Assembly (NCBI GenBank): GCA_965238215.1
Contig: OZ250180.1
Location: forward strand, 2,852,001-2,916,000
Origin: JAPULR01 sp965238215
GTDB lineage: Bacteria > Chloroflexota > Dehalococcoidia > Lucifugimonadales > GCA-2712585
DNA: 64,000 bases
Reading direction: 5' to 3'
Part shown: piece after piece, positions 8,705 to 18,351 of the stretch
Layout of the letters: every line of letters begins with the position of its first letter
How positions within the stretch are numbered: the first letter of the stretch is position 1
Made by a program: the position numbers and the translations under genes
The notes under the pieces: generated by a model
Database searches by the model: none
Seen by the model: only the letters and a program-made list of their open reading frames with translations
Told to the model about the DNA's origin: nothing

Positions 8705-10123
8705 TTAGCCGAACTGGTACTCGCGCGTGGAAGCGATTAGCTGCAGAACCTCGCCCACCCTCTTGCCGAAGGCGGCGCGCTCCTCCTCCGAAGCGCCTCT
8801 CTGAACCGGCCCATCGGCCTCCACGTGTACGATTAGCTCCGACCGGGTATCTGCGTCGATTCTCGCCGGGCCCATCAGGTCTATGCAGATGTCTACGAAT
8901 TCCGTTGCCGTTAGACTATCCTGGGTAGCAAGCCGTTGGATAATAGACTTGATGCCCGGCAGGCTTGTATCTCCCACTCGATTGGCCACAAAGTTGATGC
9001 GACGTAGCAGCGAGCCGCTGTCGATCCACTCCTGTCCGGTGTGCCAACCCTCCACGCTAGGCGGGTCCATGAGCGCCTGGCCCTGGTAGTTGGTCTCCAG
9101 GCCGATGGGAGCCATGCCGGGCTTGGGGGCAACGTGGTCTTGCACCAGCCGCATGGTTCCGGCCACAACCTCCGCCGGACTCTTGACCTTGGCGTACCAG
9201 ACGCTCTCGTCCTTGAAGAAGTCGGAGTTGAACAGCATCCGAAGGGTGGAGCGCATGTCATAGCCGGAACTGATGAATGTTTCGCCAAGCATATTGATGG
9301 CTACGGGGTCCCGGGGCGCCACGTCCAGCCAGCTGGGCACCTGCACTTCGTCGGCTACGAAGAAGTTATAGAGATGTCGAGCGACAAACCGGGCCGTAGC
9401 CGGCTGGCGCACGACAATGTCTATGATGTCCTCGCCGTTGAACCGGCCACGCTGGCCCAGGAACGTCTTTTCACCGTCGTCGTGGTCTTGGGGAAGATAC
9501 TCAAAGCTCCACGGATAGCGGCCATAGGGAAGCCGGGGGATCTTGGCGGCGATGGTCCAGCCGGTGAAGGCGCGGGAGCATTCCTTAACGTCCTGCTCCG
9601 TGTAGTTGCCCTGGCCCATGGAAAAGAGCTCCAGAAGCTCCCGTCCCCAGTTCTCGTTGGGCGCGCCTTTGTGATTCTCGTTGTTGTCCAGCCAGAAGAT
9701 CATCGCCGGATCCCTGGCAAGGTGGACAAGCAGTTCCCGGTAGTTGCCCATGCCGTGCTCCCGGAACATGGCAATCTGGGCCAAAAGTTGGTCGCAATTG
9801 TCCACCTTGGCGTTGCCCGTTGCGAAAACGTGGTGCCAGAAGAGGACCATCTTCTCTTCCAACGGCCTGGGAGTGTTGATCAGACGGTACATCCATTGGG
9901 CCTGACCGTTGGTTGGATTCCCCCCGGGTATCTCGTAACCGGGATTATGGCGGAAGATCATCCCTTCGTCGATGGGCGGAATGCCGTGATCTTCGGGATA
10001 GACCAACTCGTCCACCGTGGCCTCGTAGCCCTTGGCAACTAGTGCCTCTAATTCGTCGCGGGTGGTCCCAAAGCCTGCCCTTCTCATCAGGTGGGCCATG
10101 AGCGCAATATCTTTTTCTGCCAT
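8705..10123 (-). CDS. DUF1800 domain protein
   Basis: A 472-residue member of the DUF1800 family. Typical parts seen are HLMRRAGFGTTRDELEAL near the N-terminus, MVLFWHHVFATGNAKVDNCD (about 88-107), NENWGRELLELFSMGQGNYT (about 151-170) with the following V..RAFTGW, and the C-terminal LMDPPSVEGWHTGQEWIDSG. The ATG at 10123 follows AGAGG; a 78-codon extension to 10357 overlaps the neighbouring gene's end and lacks homology. DUF1800 proteins are usually encoded with a DUF1501 partner and exported; here neither a partner nor a signal peptide is found. The function is unknown. It is followed on the same strand by the NHL protein at 7673-8677, 27 bases away, suggesting co-transcription. Confidence 0.9.
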   Translation of the reverse strand: MAEKDIALMAHLMRRAGFGTTRDELEALVAKGYEATVDELVYPEDHGIPPIDEGMIFRHNPGYEIPGGNPTNGQAQWMYRLINTPRPLEEKMVLFWHHVFATGNAKVDNCDQLLAQIAMFREHGMGNYRELLVHLARDPAMIFWLDNNENHKGAPNENWGRELLELFSMGQGNYTEQDVKECSRAFTGWTIAAKIPRLPYGRYPWSFEYLPQDHDDGEKTFLGQRGRFNGEDIIDIVVRQPATARFVARHLYNFFVADEVQVPSWLDVAPRDPVAINMLGETFISSGYDMRSTLRMLFNSDFFKDESVWYAKVKSPAEVVAGTMRLVQDHVAPKPGMAPIGLETNYQGQALMDPPSVEGWHTGQEWIDSGSLLRRINFVANRVGDTSLPGIKSIIQRLATQDSLTATEFVDICIDLMGPARIDADTRSELIVHVEADGPVQRGASEEERAAFGKRVGEVLQLIASTREYQFG

Positions 10124-10322
10124 TCCTAAACCTCTTGTCGCAGTGTTCCGACCAAACGTCACGTATCCCAAGCTCGGTAGCCCCATCATAGCCAGGGGGC
10201 TGGGGGGTGTCAAGGCTGCGTTGCCAAGAACCAACGTCAAGAGGCAACCAAACGATCGATTGCGGCTTAGATTACATCTATCAATGCACCTTTGAACGCA
10301 CGGGAGACCGTCTTTGTTAGCC

Positions 10323-11030
10323 TTATCGGAATTTGTACGACTTGAACGCCTCGGCAAAGGGAATATTCTTCGGTTCGCCGGTCTTCGACCTCCAGAAGCG
10401 CATACCCTTGGCCACGTCGAAGTCCCCCACCTGGCTAACGTGCTGCTTTAGCGCTTCGATGGCCACGTCCATAACGTCCGAAACGTCTATCCAAGTGTCG
10501 GCGTTATTCCTGTCGGTAATGAGCACTTCGTCCACTTTATGAGGCTCCAGCCCTTCCTCCAGCAGTTCCGGGAAGGTGAGCCGGTCACGTGCCGTGGGAA
10601 AGATGGCTGCAAGGGCGGCCTCGCCGGCGGCCATGTGGTCGGGGTGGCCGATGTACGGACTCTCCGTGAGACTTCTCGCCGGAGAGGGACAGATGACAAC
10701 CTGCGGTCGATGACGCCGAAGCTCCCGGGCGATGTCTCGCCGAAGCTCCAGGGTGGGCTCAAGCATCGAATCCTCGTAGCCCAGGAAGACGACTTCCTTC
10801 ACCCCCAGCACCCGGGCGGCATTCTGCTGCTCCCGCTTTCTGATTTCTATCAGCTGGGCAGACGTGATGTTGGGGTCGTCGGAACCCTTGCTGCCATCGG
10901 TGCAGATGACCTGCACAACCTCCATTCCGCTGCGACACCACGACGCCACAGTGCCGGCGCATCCGAACTCCGCGTCGTCTGCGTGGGCAACGATTATCAT
11001 TCCCCGCTGGTAGCCTTCACCGTTGGTCAT
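10323..11030 (-). CDS. PIG-L/LmbE-family deacetylase
   Basis: A 235-residue zinc-dependent N-deacetylase of the PIG-L/LmbE family. The metal motif is seen as IIVAHADDAEFGCAGTVASW (residues 12-31), where AHADD replaces the usual AHPDD, with the third ligand in YIGHPDHMAAGEAALAAIF (about 127-145). Family members remove acetyl or other acyl groups from sugar-linked amides, as in mycothiol or bacillithiol biosynthesis and antibiotic pathways; the substrate here is unknown. The ATG at 11030 is preceded by AAGGAG at slightly long spacing. Length is normal. It lies 200 bases upstream of the DUF1800 gene on the same strand. Confidence 0.9.
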   Translation of the reverse strand: MTNGEGYQRGMIIVAHADDAEFGCAGTVASWCRSGMEVVQVICTDGSKGSDDPNITSAQLIEIRKREQQNAARVLGVKEVVFLGYEDSMLEPTLELRRDIARELRRHRPQVVICPSPARSLTESPYIGHPDHMAAGEAALAAIFPTARDRLTFPELLEEGLEPHKVDEVLITDRNNADTWIDVSDVMDVAIEALKQHVSQVGDFDVAKGMRFWRSKTGEPKNIPFAEAFKSYKFR

Positions 11031-11166
11031 TTGGCTGATTTCTCCTTAGTTAGTTTTTTCAATTGCGATTGCTCATTGATTTGTCGGAATTCGCAAATCT
11101 CCAATAGAAGATTCCCCATGTCCGACCAACCAATTTCTCAATAGTCTCTGCCGTTCCTCTCAAAGC

Positions 11167-12465
11167 TCAACCCCGCAGAGGTTCGCCGGCGCCCTGGGGC
11201 GGCGGCGGCTTTCTAATTATGAGAAATAGAAACATCCCGGCGGCGGTCATCGCGGCAATAATCTTGAATCCTGCGCTGTAGCTGTAGTAGTCGGCCATGT
11301 AGCCCGCCAGTAGCGGACCTACAATCTGCCCCCCCATCAGCACCAGATGTGAGTAGCCCTGGATCATCGGAAAATTCTTCCGTCCAAAGTAGTCGCTCCT
11401 CATTGCCGTAATCACCGGCCCCCGAATTCCCCAGGACATCCCCTGTATCGCCGACGCCAGGATAACCTGGCTGAAGCCGTCGGCGGTAGCAAGCAGAAGC
11501 AACGCCGACGCGTGACCCAACATGGTTCCCGCAACTATGTAGTGCTTCGGCAGACGGTCCCCCAGAAACCCTCCCACCGGCTGTGCCGCCATGAGAAAGC
11601 CGTTGACCGCAATCACCGCCGTGGCTGCCCTCCCTGCGGTGAAGCCCAGGTCCGTCTCCAGGTAGGGCACCATGTGCAAACTCAAGGTGGAAATGACAAG
11701 CAGCGACACCGAATGCCCTATGGACATCAGCCAGAATGCTGGCGTCCGCAGCGCCTCCTTCACCGAAAAGTCGTACTCTTGGTCCGACGATGACGAGCGC
11801 CGGGGTCCCTCCGATCCTTCAGACGCCTTGTCATCGGGCGTGTCTCCGTCAGGCAGGTAGCCGTAGGGTTCGGGACTGTAGCGCATCAGGCTGGCCAGCG
11901 GCAGCCCGACGATAGCGGCGAAGATGCCGCAGCCCAGTGCCGTCTTGTCCCAACTGAAGTTATTGATAAAGATGGATACCACTGGCGCAACCACAATGCC
12001 GCCGAAGCCCATCCCCATCATCGTAAGTCCCACAGCCATGGCCCGCTTCCGTCTAAACCAGTTGGTCAGGGCAGGCACCACCGGAGTCCAAGCCGCCAAA
12101 CCTGAGCCCACGGAGAGTATCAGAAATGCCACGTAGAACATCGGCACATTCCGAGTCATGCTCAGAAGCACCAGCCCCAGCGCCAGAATCATGAACCCAC
12201 CGGCCATCACAATCCGGGAGCCGAAGCGCTGCACCAGATAGCCGCCCAGAGGCCCTAGGAACCCGCTCTCCACGCGAGACAAGGAATAGGCGCCGGAAAT
12301 CAGCGTGCGGCTCCACCCAAACTGCCGGCGCATGGGCTCGAAGTAGAACTGGAACCCGTGCATGAACAAGCCGCTGCTTATGGCGATGCTGATCATGCCG
12401 CCCAGCACGACCCACCACCCGTAAAAGACCCCGCGGATGCGAGATAGAGCCCAGGCCGCTAACAA
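11167..12465 (-). CDS. MFS transporter
   Basis: A 432-residue major facilitator with about 12 hydrophobic segments, starting around VFYGWWVVLGGMISIAI (TM1). Cytoplasmic-loop signatures typical of the monocarboxylate/oxalate-formate antiporter branch are WFRRKRAMAVGLTMMGMGFG after TM4 and GGFLGDRLPKHYIVAG in the second half. A charged loop SEGSEGPRRSSSSDQEYDF joins the two halves. The start is a TTG at 12465 just after a GGGGGG tract and a TAG at 12484-12486 in the same frame, so the start cannot lie much further upstream. The substrate is unknown; a carboxylate would fit the neighbouring catabolic genes. It ends 137 bases before the LmbE gene. Confidence 0.88.
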   Translation of the reverse strand: MLAAWALSRIRGVFYGWWVVLGGMISIAISSGLFMHGFQFYFEPMRRQFGWSRTLISGAYSLSRVESGFLGPLGGYLVQRFGSRIVMAGGFMILALGLVLLSMTRNVPMFYVAFLILSVGSGLAAWTPVVPALTNWFRRKRAMAVGLTMMGMGFGGIVVAPVVSIFINNFSWDKTALGCGIFAAIVGLPLASLMRYSPEPYGYLPDGDTPDDKASEGSEGPRRSSSSDQEYDFSVKEALRTPAFWLMSIGHSVSLLVISTLSLHMVPYLETDLGFTAGRAATAVIAVNGFLMAAQPVGGFLGDRLPKHYIVAGTMLGHASALLLLATADGFSQVILASAIQGMSWGIRGPVITAMRSDYFGRKNFPMIQGYSHLVLMGGQIVGPLLAGYMADYYSYSAGFKIIAAMTAAGMFLFLIIRKPPPPQGAGEPLRG

Positions 12466-12526
12466 GGCAAATTCAACCCCCCGCTAGTGCGGTGGGCATA
12501 ATCCGGTTCAGGACGAAGGGGCAAGG

Positions 12527-15500
12527 TCAACTCGGGTTGCCGGGGTCCAGAGCCAGGATAATCTCGAAATTGTACTCACCTACGCTCTCCATAAAACCAC
12601 TTATGGCCAGGTAAAAGTCCCCGGTTTCGGGGGCCACCCATCGAATCCCATGCACTAGCCCGCCTTCCCACAAATTTCCGTGATCGCAGCGATTATGCCA
12701 TTCGGAAGATCTATTCCCGTCGGCTCGATACATCTGCGTACATAGGTCCGTCGTAGACTTGGGGCGCATGAAGATGTGGTACACCCTGCCTTCATAGGCA
12801 TTGAAGCGGAAGTAGTCTTCATCGAAAGTATCGTCTATTGTGCCATGAATTCTCTTGGAACGCCCAATCCTGGTAGCGGACTCTGGACCGTTGCCATGGT
12901 CGTCCGCCGCTGACTCCTCCGCCGGCGCGATAGTGAAGGCGTAGTCTCCGGTCTTGCCACCGAAATTTTGGACCGCAAAGTAATACGCCTCCGAGCTGGG
13001 TGCTCGCCACTGAATCAGCGGCCCATCGGGCCCGATCACTCGGCCCTGCCACCTGTTCCTCAGCTCACTCACTCCGTCAGGTCCGTACAGCGTAATGCTG
13101 GTATGGCCTAGGGTCTCGTGTTCTACGCTAATCCGGTAGGTTTGTCCTTCCTCCGCCTGAAACTGAAAATAGTCGAAATCGAAGATGTAGTCCAGAGACC
13201 CCGTAACGACTTCGCCGATCGCAATGAGCCTGGCATCCTCGGCTTCGTCAGCCTCTTCGTCGGCAAAGTCGATTTCTGGGAATGCGAAATCTCCGCCATG
13301 AAGCTCCCGAAACAGTGCGCGAATCTTCTCTTGCTGGTTGGGCGCGTGCTTCAGAAAAGTCTCATATATTTCCTCTTCGGAAGGAGGCGTGCTGAATCTT
13401 AACGCCGGCACGTGCCCTCCGCTAGAAACGTATAGTTCATTCAAAGCGGTCGACATGGCATTCTTTCCCATTATCTTTAGCAGGTTGAGTAGCAAATACT
13501 CGCCCAACCTGTAATTGCATTGGAAGTAAGAAACGTCTCCGCGCTCCAACAGATATGCATTGTGACGTATATTTTCAACCCCCGAGTCGATGCAGAAACT
13601 CTGGACCTCCTTTGACACCACAGTCTCTCGACTGGAGATGTCCTGGCGCCCTCTCTCATGATTAACATGTGCCTCGACAAAGTTGGATCCTCCCTCAGTG
13701 AACCACGGATGGCCGCTGAAATTACTCGTCAAGTAGTAGTGGGCTGCCTCATGGGGAATGCCAAATAACCGACCTCGATGCACAATTACCGACATGTGAC
13801 TGCCGAGATGTCTGACAAGATGTCCGTACTCCCTCTTCCCCTCGGTTACTACCAACATTATGATGTCGGTGGTCGGGAAGGGAGCGCCAAAGAATTCCTC
13901 AGCTATTCGAGCGGCATCCTCAACCTGCCTCAGCGACTCTTGATTCAGAACGGGACTACTATCCTGAACTAGCCATACGTTGACATCACCCGCAAGGGGC
14001 AGCGAAATAGACTCATGATAGAGATGGCTATCAATGAGCAGGGCCTTGTATAGACTAGGGTTTTGGCCGGCAAGCGTGACAATCAGTGCAGCTTCTTCGT
14101 CAGTCAACCCATCATTGAACCAGGTCCTGGCGGTCAAAGTTGCCAAAAGTTCCGAGTCTGACCGGCCTAGAGCGTGCAAGAGAAAGAAGTCCAGGTCCCT
14201 TTCGACACCGTCTCTAAACCTGGGCCAACCGATAATTTTCCGAACTAACTCCTCGTCTTTGGATGCTATATCGTCTAGAGAGTGGATGGCAGACATTTCA
14301 AGTCTTGTAACGCCGTCGGATAACCACGGGAGAACTGCCATTTTGTTAGCGAATTCGATATCTCTGGATGCCACTTCGAACAGGGCACGTCTAACAGTTC
14401 CTTCATCCTCCGTCACGCCGCCCGTGAACCAGGGAATAGATATCACTTGTTTGGCCAAGGCAAGGTCTGCGGATGAGAGATCGCTCAGTTCAATTAGAGT
14501 GCTTGCCTCATCCTCTGTGATGCTATCGACGAACCAGGGAAGAACCGCCGCTTGTTTAGCCAAACCCAAGTCTATGTTTAACAGATTGCTCAGCCCAACA
14601 AGAGCGCTTGACTCAGTCTCCGAGACACCATCGACGAACCACGGAATAGCCATCACGTCGTTCGCAAATTCGGTATCCCTGGATATTATCCAAAGCAAGG
14701 TGTGTCTAGCGGCGTTTTCACTCTCCGTTACGCCCTCACTGAACCATGGAAAACTCGCTATCTTTTTGGCCAACGCCAAATCCCTTGACGCAATTTCGCG
14801 CAATTGTAGAAGAGTCCTTTCCTCAGCGTCAGTCAAGTCGTCTCCTAGCCAGGCAAGCCTTGCTACGGAATTGGCCAACTCAAAGTCTATCTCTGAAATA
14901 CGGTCCAGCGAGGTACTAGCTGACCATTCTATTCCCGTAGCGTCGTCAGTCAGCCAGGGCAAAGCTGCAATATGCCTTGCAAGATTGACATCCCTTTCCG
15001 CAATGTTCCTGAGGGCGTGGATGACCGCGGCCTCGGACTGAACCACCTCGTCCGCGAGCCAGGGGCGAGACAGCAGCAGATTTGCCAGCTGTGCACCCAT
15101 GTCCTCCTCGTCAGTCTCCCCCACCTCGGCTTTTGCGATACCCTCGATGAACCCCATGACAGTTTGCTCACCTTGCGCAAGGCCGTCGACAAACCAGGGA
15201 AGGACCACCACTGCCCGAGCCAAATCAGAGTCAATTTCTCCCAATCTGAGCGCATGACTGAGAGCGGCCGCTTCAGCCTCCGTCACGCCGTCGTTCAACC
15301 ATGCAAGAGTCACGGCCCAGCTAGCCAACTCGAGAACTTCGGCCCTTACGGGCTGAAAGACGATTAAAACGACACTCTCGGCCTCCGTCATATCGTCGAC
15401 GAACCATGGGAGGGTTGCTACTTCACTCGCAAACCCGACGTCCCTGTGTGTGATCCTGGCCACGGCGCGAATGCCAATACTCTCGGCCTTTGTCACGTCG

Positions 15501-16798
15501 TCCATGAACCACGATAGCGCTGCGATCTCTTTCGTCAACTCGACGTTTCTTGTAGCCATGGCTGCAATGGCGTCAATGGCATCCCCCTCTTCATCCGTCA
15601 CGTCATCTATGAACCAGGGGAGGCCTGCGACATGTTTGGTCAAACCGACGTCATTGGTTGCAATCAAGGCGAATCTAGCGAGCGCATCCGCTTCAGCCTC
15701 CCCCGGCCCTTCCTTGGCCCACGTCGTTGCCATCAATAAAATACCCAGCTCCGGGTCCTTGCCCGCAAGGCTGAATAGGTGCTTAATGACTGCGCCTTCA
15801 TCCCATGTCACGCCGTCGCCCAACCATGCAAGAGTAACGGCCCAGTTCATTAACTCGATATCGTTGGCTTTTACGGCGGCAAAAGCATCCATCGTAACGC
15901 TTTCTGCCTCCATAATGCCGTCGACAAACCAGGCGAGTGATGCCAGGTCCCCCGCCAAGTCGGCATCGCTGGAAGCTATCGCCCCAATGGCATCAATGGC
16001 AACACCCTCTTCTTCCCTCACGTCGTCAGCCAACCAGGGAAGGGCTGCAACTTTCCCGGCCAACTCAGCGTCCTCCGATGCAATGAGGGATATGCCAACC
16101 ATGACATCCCCCTCAGCCTCCGTCACTCCGTCTACTAGCCAAGGAAACCCCATTATTTTGCCGGTTAGGGAAGCGTCAGCCGTTGTCGTGCCCAGCAAAC
16201 CCTTCAACGCATCCCGCTCCAGGGTGTCCACCCCATCTAAGACCCACGGCAGGGCAACAACCTGCTCCGCCAGATCGGCGTCCGCAACCCAAAGTTCGAT
16301 CAGCGTCTCAACCGCGTCGGTCTCAGCCCCCTCCCCAGGGTCTCCAAACCACGAAAGAATCTCACCCAGGCTTGAGGCAGCCACCTCCCGAGGGCCGGGT
16401 GTGGGTTCCGGAGTTGATGTAGGTGTCGGACGAGGAGTCGGTGTTGGCGTCGGTTCAGGCGTCGACTCTGGCGTAAGCTTGGGGGTTGGCGTCGGTTTAG
16501 ACGTGGGTTCCGGCGTAGGCTTGGGTGTTGGACGTGGAGTTGGCGTAGTAGTAGGTTCGGTTGTTGGCGTCGGGGTGGGTTTCGGCGTTGGCGCGACCGT
16601 TGGCGTGGGAGCGGGCGTGGCTGTTGGTGTCAGGGTAGGTTCCGGCGTAGGCGCTAACGTTGCGGTCGGAATCGGGGCAAGCGTGGGAGTGGGTTCCGAC
16701 GTTGCCACAGTACCTGCCGGTTTGTCGTCGCAAGCCGACAGCAGCGCAATAGAAACCAGACACAGCGCCAACAGTTTAGCTATCCAGAATCTACCCAT
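12527..16798 (-). CDS. Giant lipoprotein: Thr/Pro linker, about 21 repeats of about 35 residues, HExxH metalloprotease region, two PPC-like domains
   Basis: From the ATG at 16798 the protein has 1423 residues. The signal peptide ends in the lipobox LLSAC-D (Cys23). Residues about 26-137 are a Thr/Pro-rich linker. About 21 tandem repeats of about 35 residues follow (to about residue 920), with consensus [LF]PWF.DGVTEAE and a later [LA]A..[IV]A; examples are LPWFVDGLAQGE and FPWLVDGVTEAEG. A putative gluzincin domain then carries HEAAHYY (H1016, E1017, H1020) and WFTEGG (E1035). Two beta-sandwich repeats of the bacterial pre-peptidase C-terminal type close the protein (SLDYIFDFDYFQFQAEEGQT and TIDDTFDEDYFRFNAYEGRV). 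It is expected to be an exported, lipid-anchored protease with a solenoid arm. A shorter relative lies at 31340-33136. Protease activity is inferred from the motif only. Confidence 0.85.
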   Translation of the reverse strand: MGRFWIAKLLALCLVSIALLSACDDKPAGTVATSEPTPTLAPIPTATLAPTPEPTLTPTATPAPTPTVAPTPKPTPTPTTEPTTTPTPRPTPKPTPEPTSKPTPTPKLTPESTPEPTPTPTPRPTPTSTPEPTPGPREVAASSLGEILSWFGDPGEGAETDAVETLIELWVADADLAEQVVALPWVLDGVDTLERDALKGLLGTTTADASLTGKIMGFPWLVDGVTEAEGDVMVGISLIASEDAELAGKVAALPWLADDVREEEGVAIDAIGAIASSDADLAGDLASLAWFVDGIMEAESVTMDAFAAVKANDIELMNWAVTLAWLGDGVTWDEGAVIKHLFSLAGKDPELGILLMATTWAKEGPGEAEADALARFALIATNDVGLTKHVAGLPWFIDDVTDEEGDAIDAIAAMATRNVELTKEIAALSWFMDDVTKAESIGIRAVARITHRDVGFASEVATLPWFVDDMTEAESVVLIVFQPVRAEVLELASWAVTLAWLNDGVTEAEAAALSHALRLGEIDSDLARAVVVLPWFVDGLAQGEQTVMGFIEGIAKAEVGETDEEDMGAQLANLLLSRPWLADEVVQSEAAVIHALRNIAERDVNLARHIAALPWLTDDATGIEWSASTSLDRISEIDFELANSVARLAWLGDDLTDAEERTLLQLREIASRDLALAKKIASFPWFSEGVTESENAARHTLLWIISRDTEFANDVMAIPWFVDGVSETESSALVGLSNLLNIDLGLAKQAAVLPWFVDSITEDEASTLIELSDLSSADLALAKQVISIPWFTGGVTEDEGTVRRALFEVASRDIEFANKMAVLPWLSDGVTRLEMSAIHSLDDIASKDEELVRKIIGWPRFRDGVERDLDFFLLHALGRSDSELLATLTARTWFNDGLTDEEAALIVTLAGQNPSLYKALLIDSHLYHESISLPLAGDVNVWLVQDSSPVLNQESLRQVEDAARIAEEFFGAPFPTTDIIMLVVTEGKREYGHLVRHLGSHMSVIVHRGRLFGIPHEAAHYYLTSNFSGHPWFTEGGSNFVEAHVNHERGRQDISSRETVVSKEVQSFCIDSGVENIRHNAYLLERGDVSYFQCNYRLGEYLLLNLLKIMGKNAMSTALNELYVSSGGHVPALRFSTPPSEEEIYETFLKHAPNQQEKIRALFRELHGGDFAFPEIDFADEEADEAEDARLIAIGEVVTGSLDYIFDFDYFQFQAEEGQTYRISVEHETLGHTSITLYGPDGVSELRNRWQGRVIGPDGPLIQWRAPSSEAYYFAVQNFGGKTGDYAFTIAPAEESAADDHGNGPESATRIGRSKRIHGTIDDTFDEDYFRFNAYEGRVYHIFMRPKSTTDLCTQMYRADGNRSSEWHNRCDHGNLWEGGLVHGIRWVAPETGDFYLAISGFMESVGEYNFEIILALDPGNPS

Positions 16799-16972
16799 GC
16801 AACATCCGTTCGCTGCCAGTATAACAACCGGCGGGCAGATACTCAATCGCCCTCAGATTCGGCATGATTCACCCTCTTCTAACGGAGCAAGCCACAGCCT
16901 ACGTCCGCGTAGGTTTGGGAGATGCCGAAGTATCACTCAGCCGAAGCGTCCCGTTCTTTTGCAAGCAACAAA

Positions 16973-17030
16973 AGAGCCGTCTAACCCAGTGGCCATTTCC
17001 CCTGCTCTTTGTTATGGGTTAGACGGCTCT
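16973..17030 (-). terminator. Rho-independent terminator downstream of the VOC gene
   Basis: A perfect 16-base-pair stem (arm AGAGCCGTCTAACCCA) with a 26-base loop sits just after the minus-strand VOC gene stop at 17034. On the minus strand the stem is followed by TTTTGTTGCTTG, a T-rich tail. It separates that gene from the giant lipoprotein, whose promoter must lie between here and 16798. Confidence 0.75.
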
Positions 17031-17033
17031 GGA

Positions 17034-17414
17034 CTAAGGAAGCTGCATGATCTCCACCCGAACATTGTCGGGGGCTTCAACGAAAGCAATCCTCATCCCG
17101 TTGGGCAGCGGTCGGATGGCCTCCAGCACCTTCACTCCCTTTCCCTCCAGCTCCGCCATGGCCCCGTCGATGTCGTCCGTCTCGATGCCGAAGTGCTCCA
17201 ACCCCATGTGCGGGTCGGAAGAACCGGCCGGCAGGCTTTCCGGTGATGCCTGCGTTATGTTCACTCGCACGCCGCCCAAGTCCGTGCGAACGGTCACCGA
17301 CCCGCCCATTTCCGCCTCGCCCGCCACCGTCGCGCCGAACGTATCCACGTACCACTGGGCCGTGCTCCGGGGGTCTTCCGCCTTGATGTGAATGTGATTC
17401 ATGCCATATTTCAT
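17034..17414 (-). CDS. VOC (glyoxalase/dioxygenase) superfamily protein
   Basis: A 126-residue protein with the paired beta-alpha-beta-beta-beta modules of the vicinal oxygen chelate fold. It begins MNHIHIKAEDPRSTAQWYVD, where the first His is a probable metal ligand, and continues with GLEHFGIETDDIDGAMAELE and the C-terminal RIAFVEAPDNVRVEIMQL, whose Glu residues occupy the last ligand position. Length suits a single-domain glyoxalase/bleomycin-resistance type. ATG 17414 is preceded by AGGGG. Whether it isomerises, cleaves or merely binds a ligand cannot be told. The gene stands alone between dispersed repeats and a terminator. Confidence 0.88.
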   Translation of the reverse strand: MKYGMNHIHIKAEDPRSTAQWYVDTFGATVAGEAEMGGSVTVRTDLGGVRVNITQASPESLPAGSSDPHMGLEHFGIETDDIDGAMAELEGKGVKVLEAIRPLPNGMRIAFVEAPDNVRVEIMQLP

Positions 17415-17530
17415 TTTTATTACCCCTTAACTAGTCTGTATAATTTCCAGAACTAAATCGGGCCGGTCGACCCTCCACATCATCTGTCCACCATCTCTTT
17501 TTACTACGAAAAAAGCGCTATCCCCATCCT

Positions 17531-17636
17531 TGTCCTCGCGGATGCGGGGACCCATCTTCGCCCCCACGACCAACCCGAAGCGGCGGTTCCTAAACCACCC
17601 TCCCCCCTCCGTCATTCCGGCGCAGGCCGGAATCCA
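17531..17636. repeat. Dispersed intergenic repeat cluster
   Basis: Two repeat types occur in the gap 17415-17721. The first, 17531-17568, begins TGTCCTCGCGGATGCGGGGA and recurs at 25838, 26031 and 26080. The second, 17611-17636, is a short palindromic unit with arms ATTCCGGC and GCCGGAAT. Apparent ORFs over them are chance frames. Confidence 0.7.
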
Positions 17637-17721
17637 CCTTCACTTCCCGCGTCCAATCTCATCGCTTTAGTGACCAACCCTAATCATAATATTTCTAAGC
17701 TGAAGGAAGAATCCATCGGGC

Positions 17722-18309
17722 CTAGCCGCCGACAGCTTCCTCCAACATCTCGTTTATCTCCCGTATGGTTGCCTGCTGCCACGCCGGGAAGCGAAGGCTT
17801 ACCCGCTTGCGTCTCTCAACTCCGAACTGTCTGTCGTCCAGGTCGGGATTTTCCCTGCGAATGGCCTCCTCTATCTCCTCCGACTCCCTGTCCGCCACCT
17901 CCGGCCGTTCAATCCAGTGGCAGATGTAGTCCAACCCCTCAGTGTAGAATACGAAGGCGGGAATGGACTGGTACTTACCCTCCTTCAGGAACTCGTTCAT
18001 TACGTCCAGGTTGGAATCTCTCGGAAAGACGCGAACCTCCACGCCGGCGCTGACGGCCAACTTGGCCATGGTCGGCAGCCCCCGATAAACGTCCGGGCAC
18101 CAATCTTCGCCCAACGCCAGCACTTTGGCGGGGCCTCCACTACGTTGGGTAAGAGCGCGGAACCGCTCAAGCTCTCTATCGTCCGGGTCAAACTCGTCGT
18201 AGTATTGCAGAAACTGGAGCTTGTTTACCTTTATCTGCGATAGATACTCCTCGTACGAGAACCCCTGGGCGAATCTCTGGGGCGTTACGATGGTGGTCTT
18301 GCCTGTCAT
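17722..18309 (-). CDS. Thioredoxin-fold family protein
   Basis: A 195-residue protein with a thioredoxin fold: VLALGEDWCPDVYRGLPTMA (about residues 64-83) covers the active-site strand and helix, and SIPAFVFYTEGLDYICHW (about 118-135) contains the cis-Pro of the fold. The usual CxxC is reduced to a single Cys in WCPD, as in the thioredoxin-like family found in actinobacteria and Chloroflexota, so classical disulfide exchange by one domain is not expected. ATG 18309 is preceded by GGAGGTAGACC. It is followed on the strand by no close gene, and a glutaredoxin-like gene lies 42 bases upstream, which suggests a joint redox role. Confidence 0.82.
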   Translation of the reverse strand: MTGKTTIVTPQRFAQGFSYEEYLSQIKVNKLQFLQYYDEFDPDDRELERFRALTQRSGGPAKVLALGEDWCPDVYRGLPTMAKLAVSAGVEVRVFPRDSNLDVMNEFLKEGKYQSIPAFVFYTEGLDYICHWIERPEVADRESEEIEEAIRRENPDLDDRQFGVERRKRVSLRFPAWQQATIREINEMLEEAVGG

Positions 18310-18351
18310 GGTCTACCTCCTATGCGGGCCAACGGCCCGTCAGCCGATGTC

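Noticed and set aside
16183..17246. Very long plus-strand frames opposite the giant lipoprotein gene
   Set aside because: They mirror the Thr/Pro linker and repeats on the other strand (Val/Gly-rich shadow) and have no start signals.
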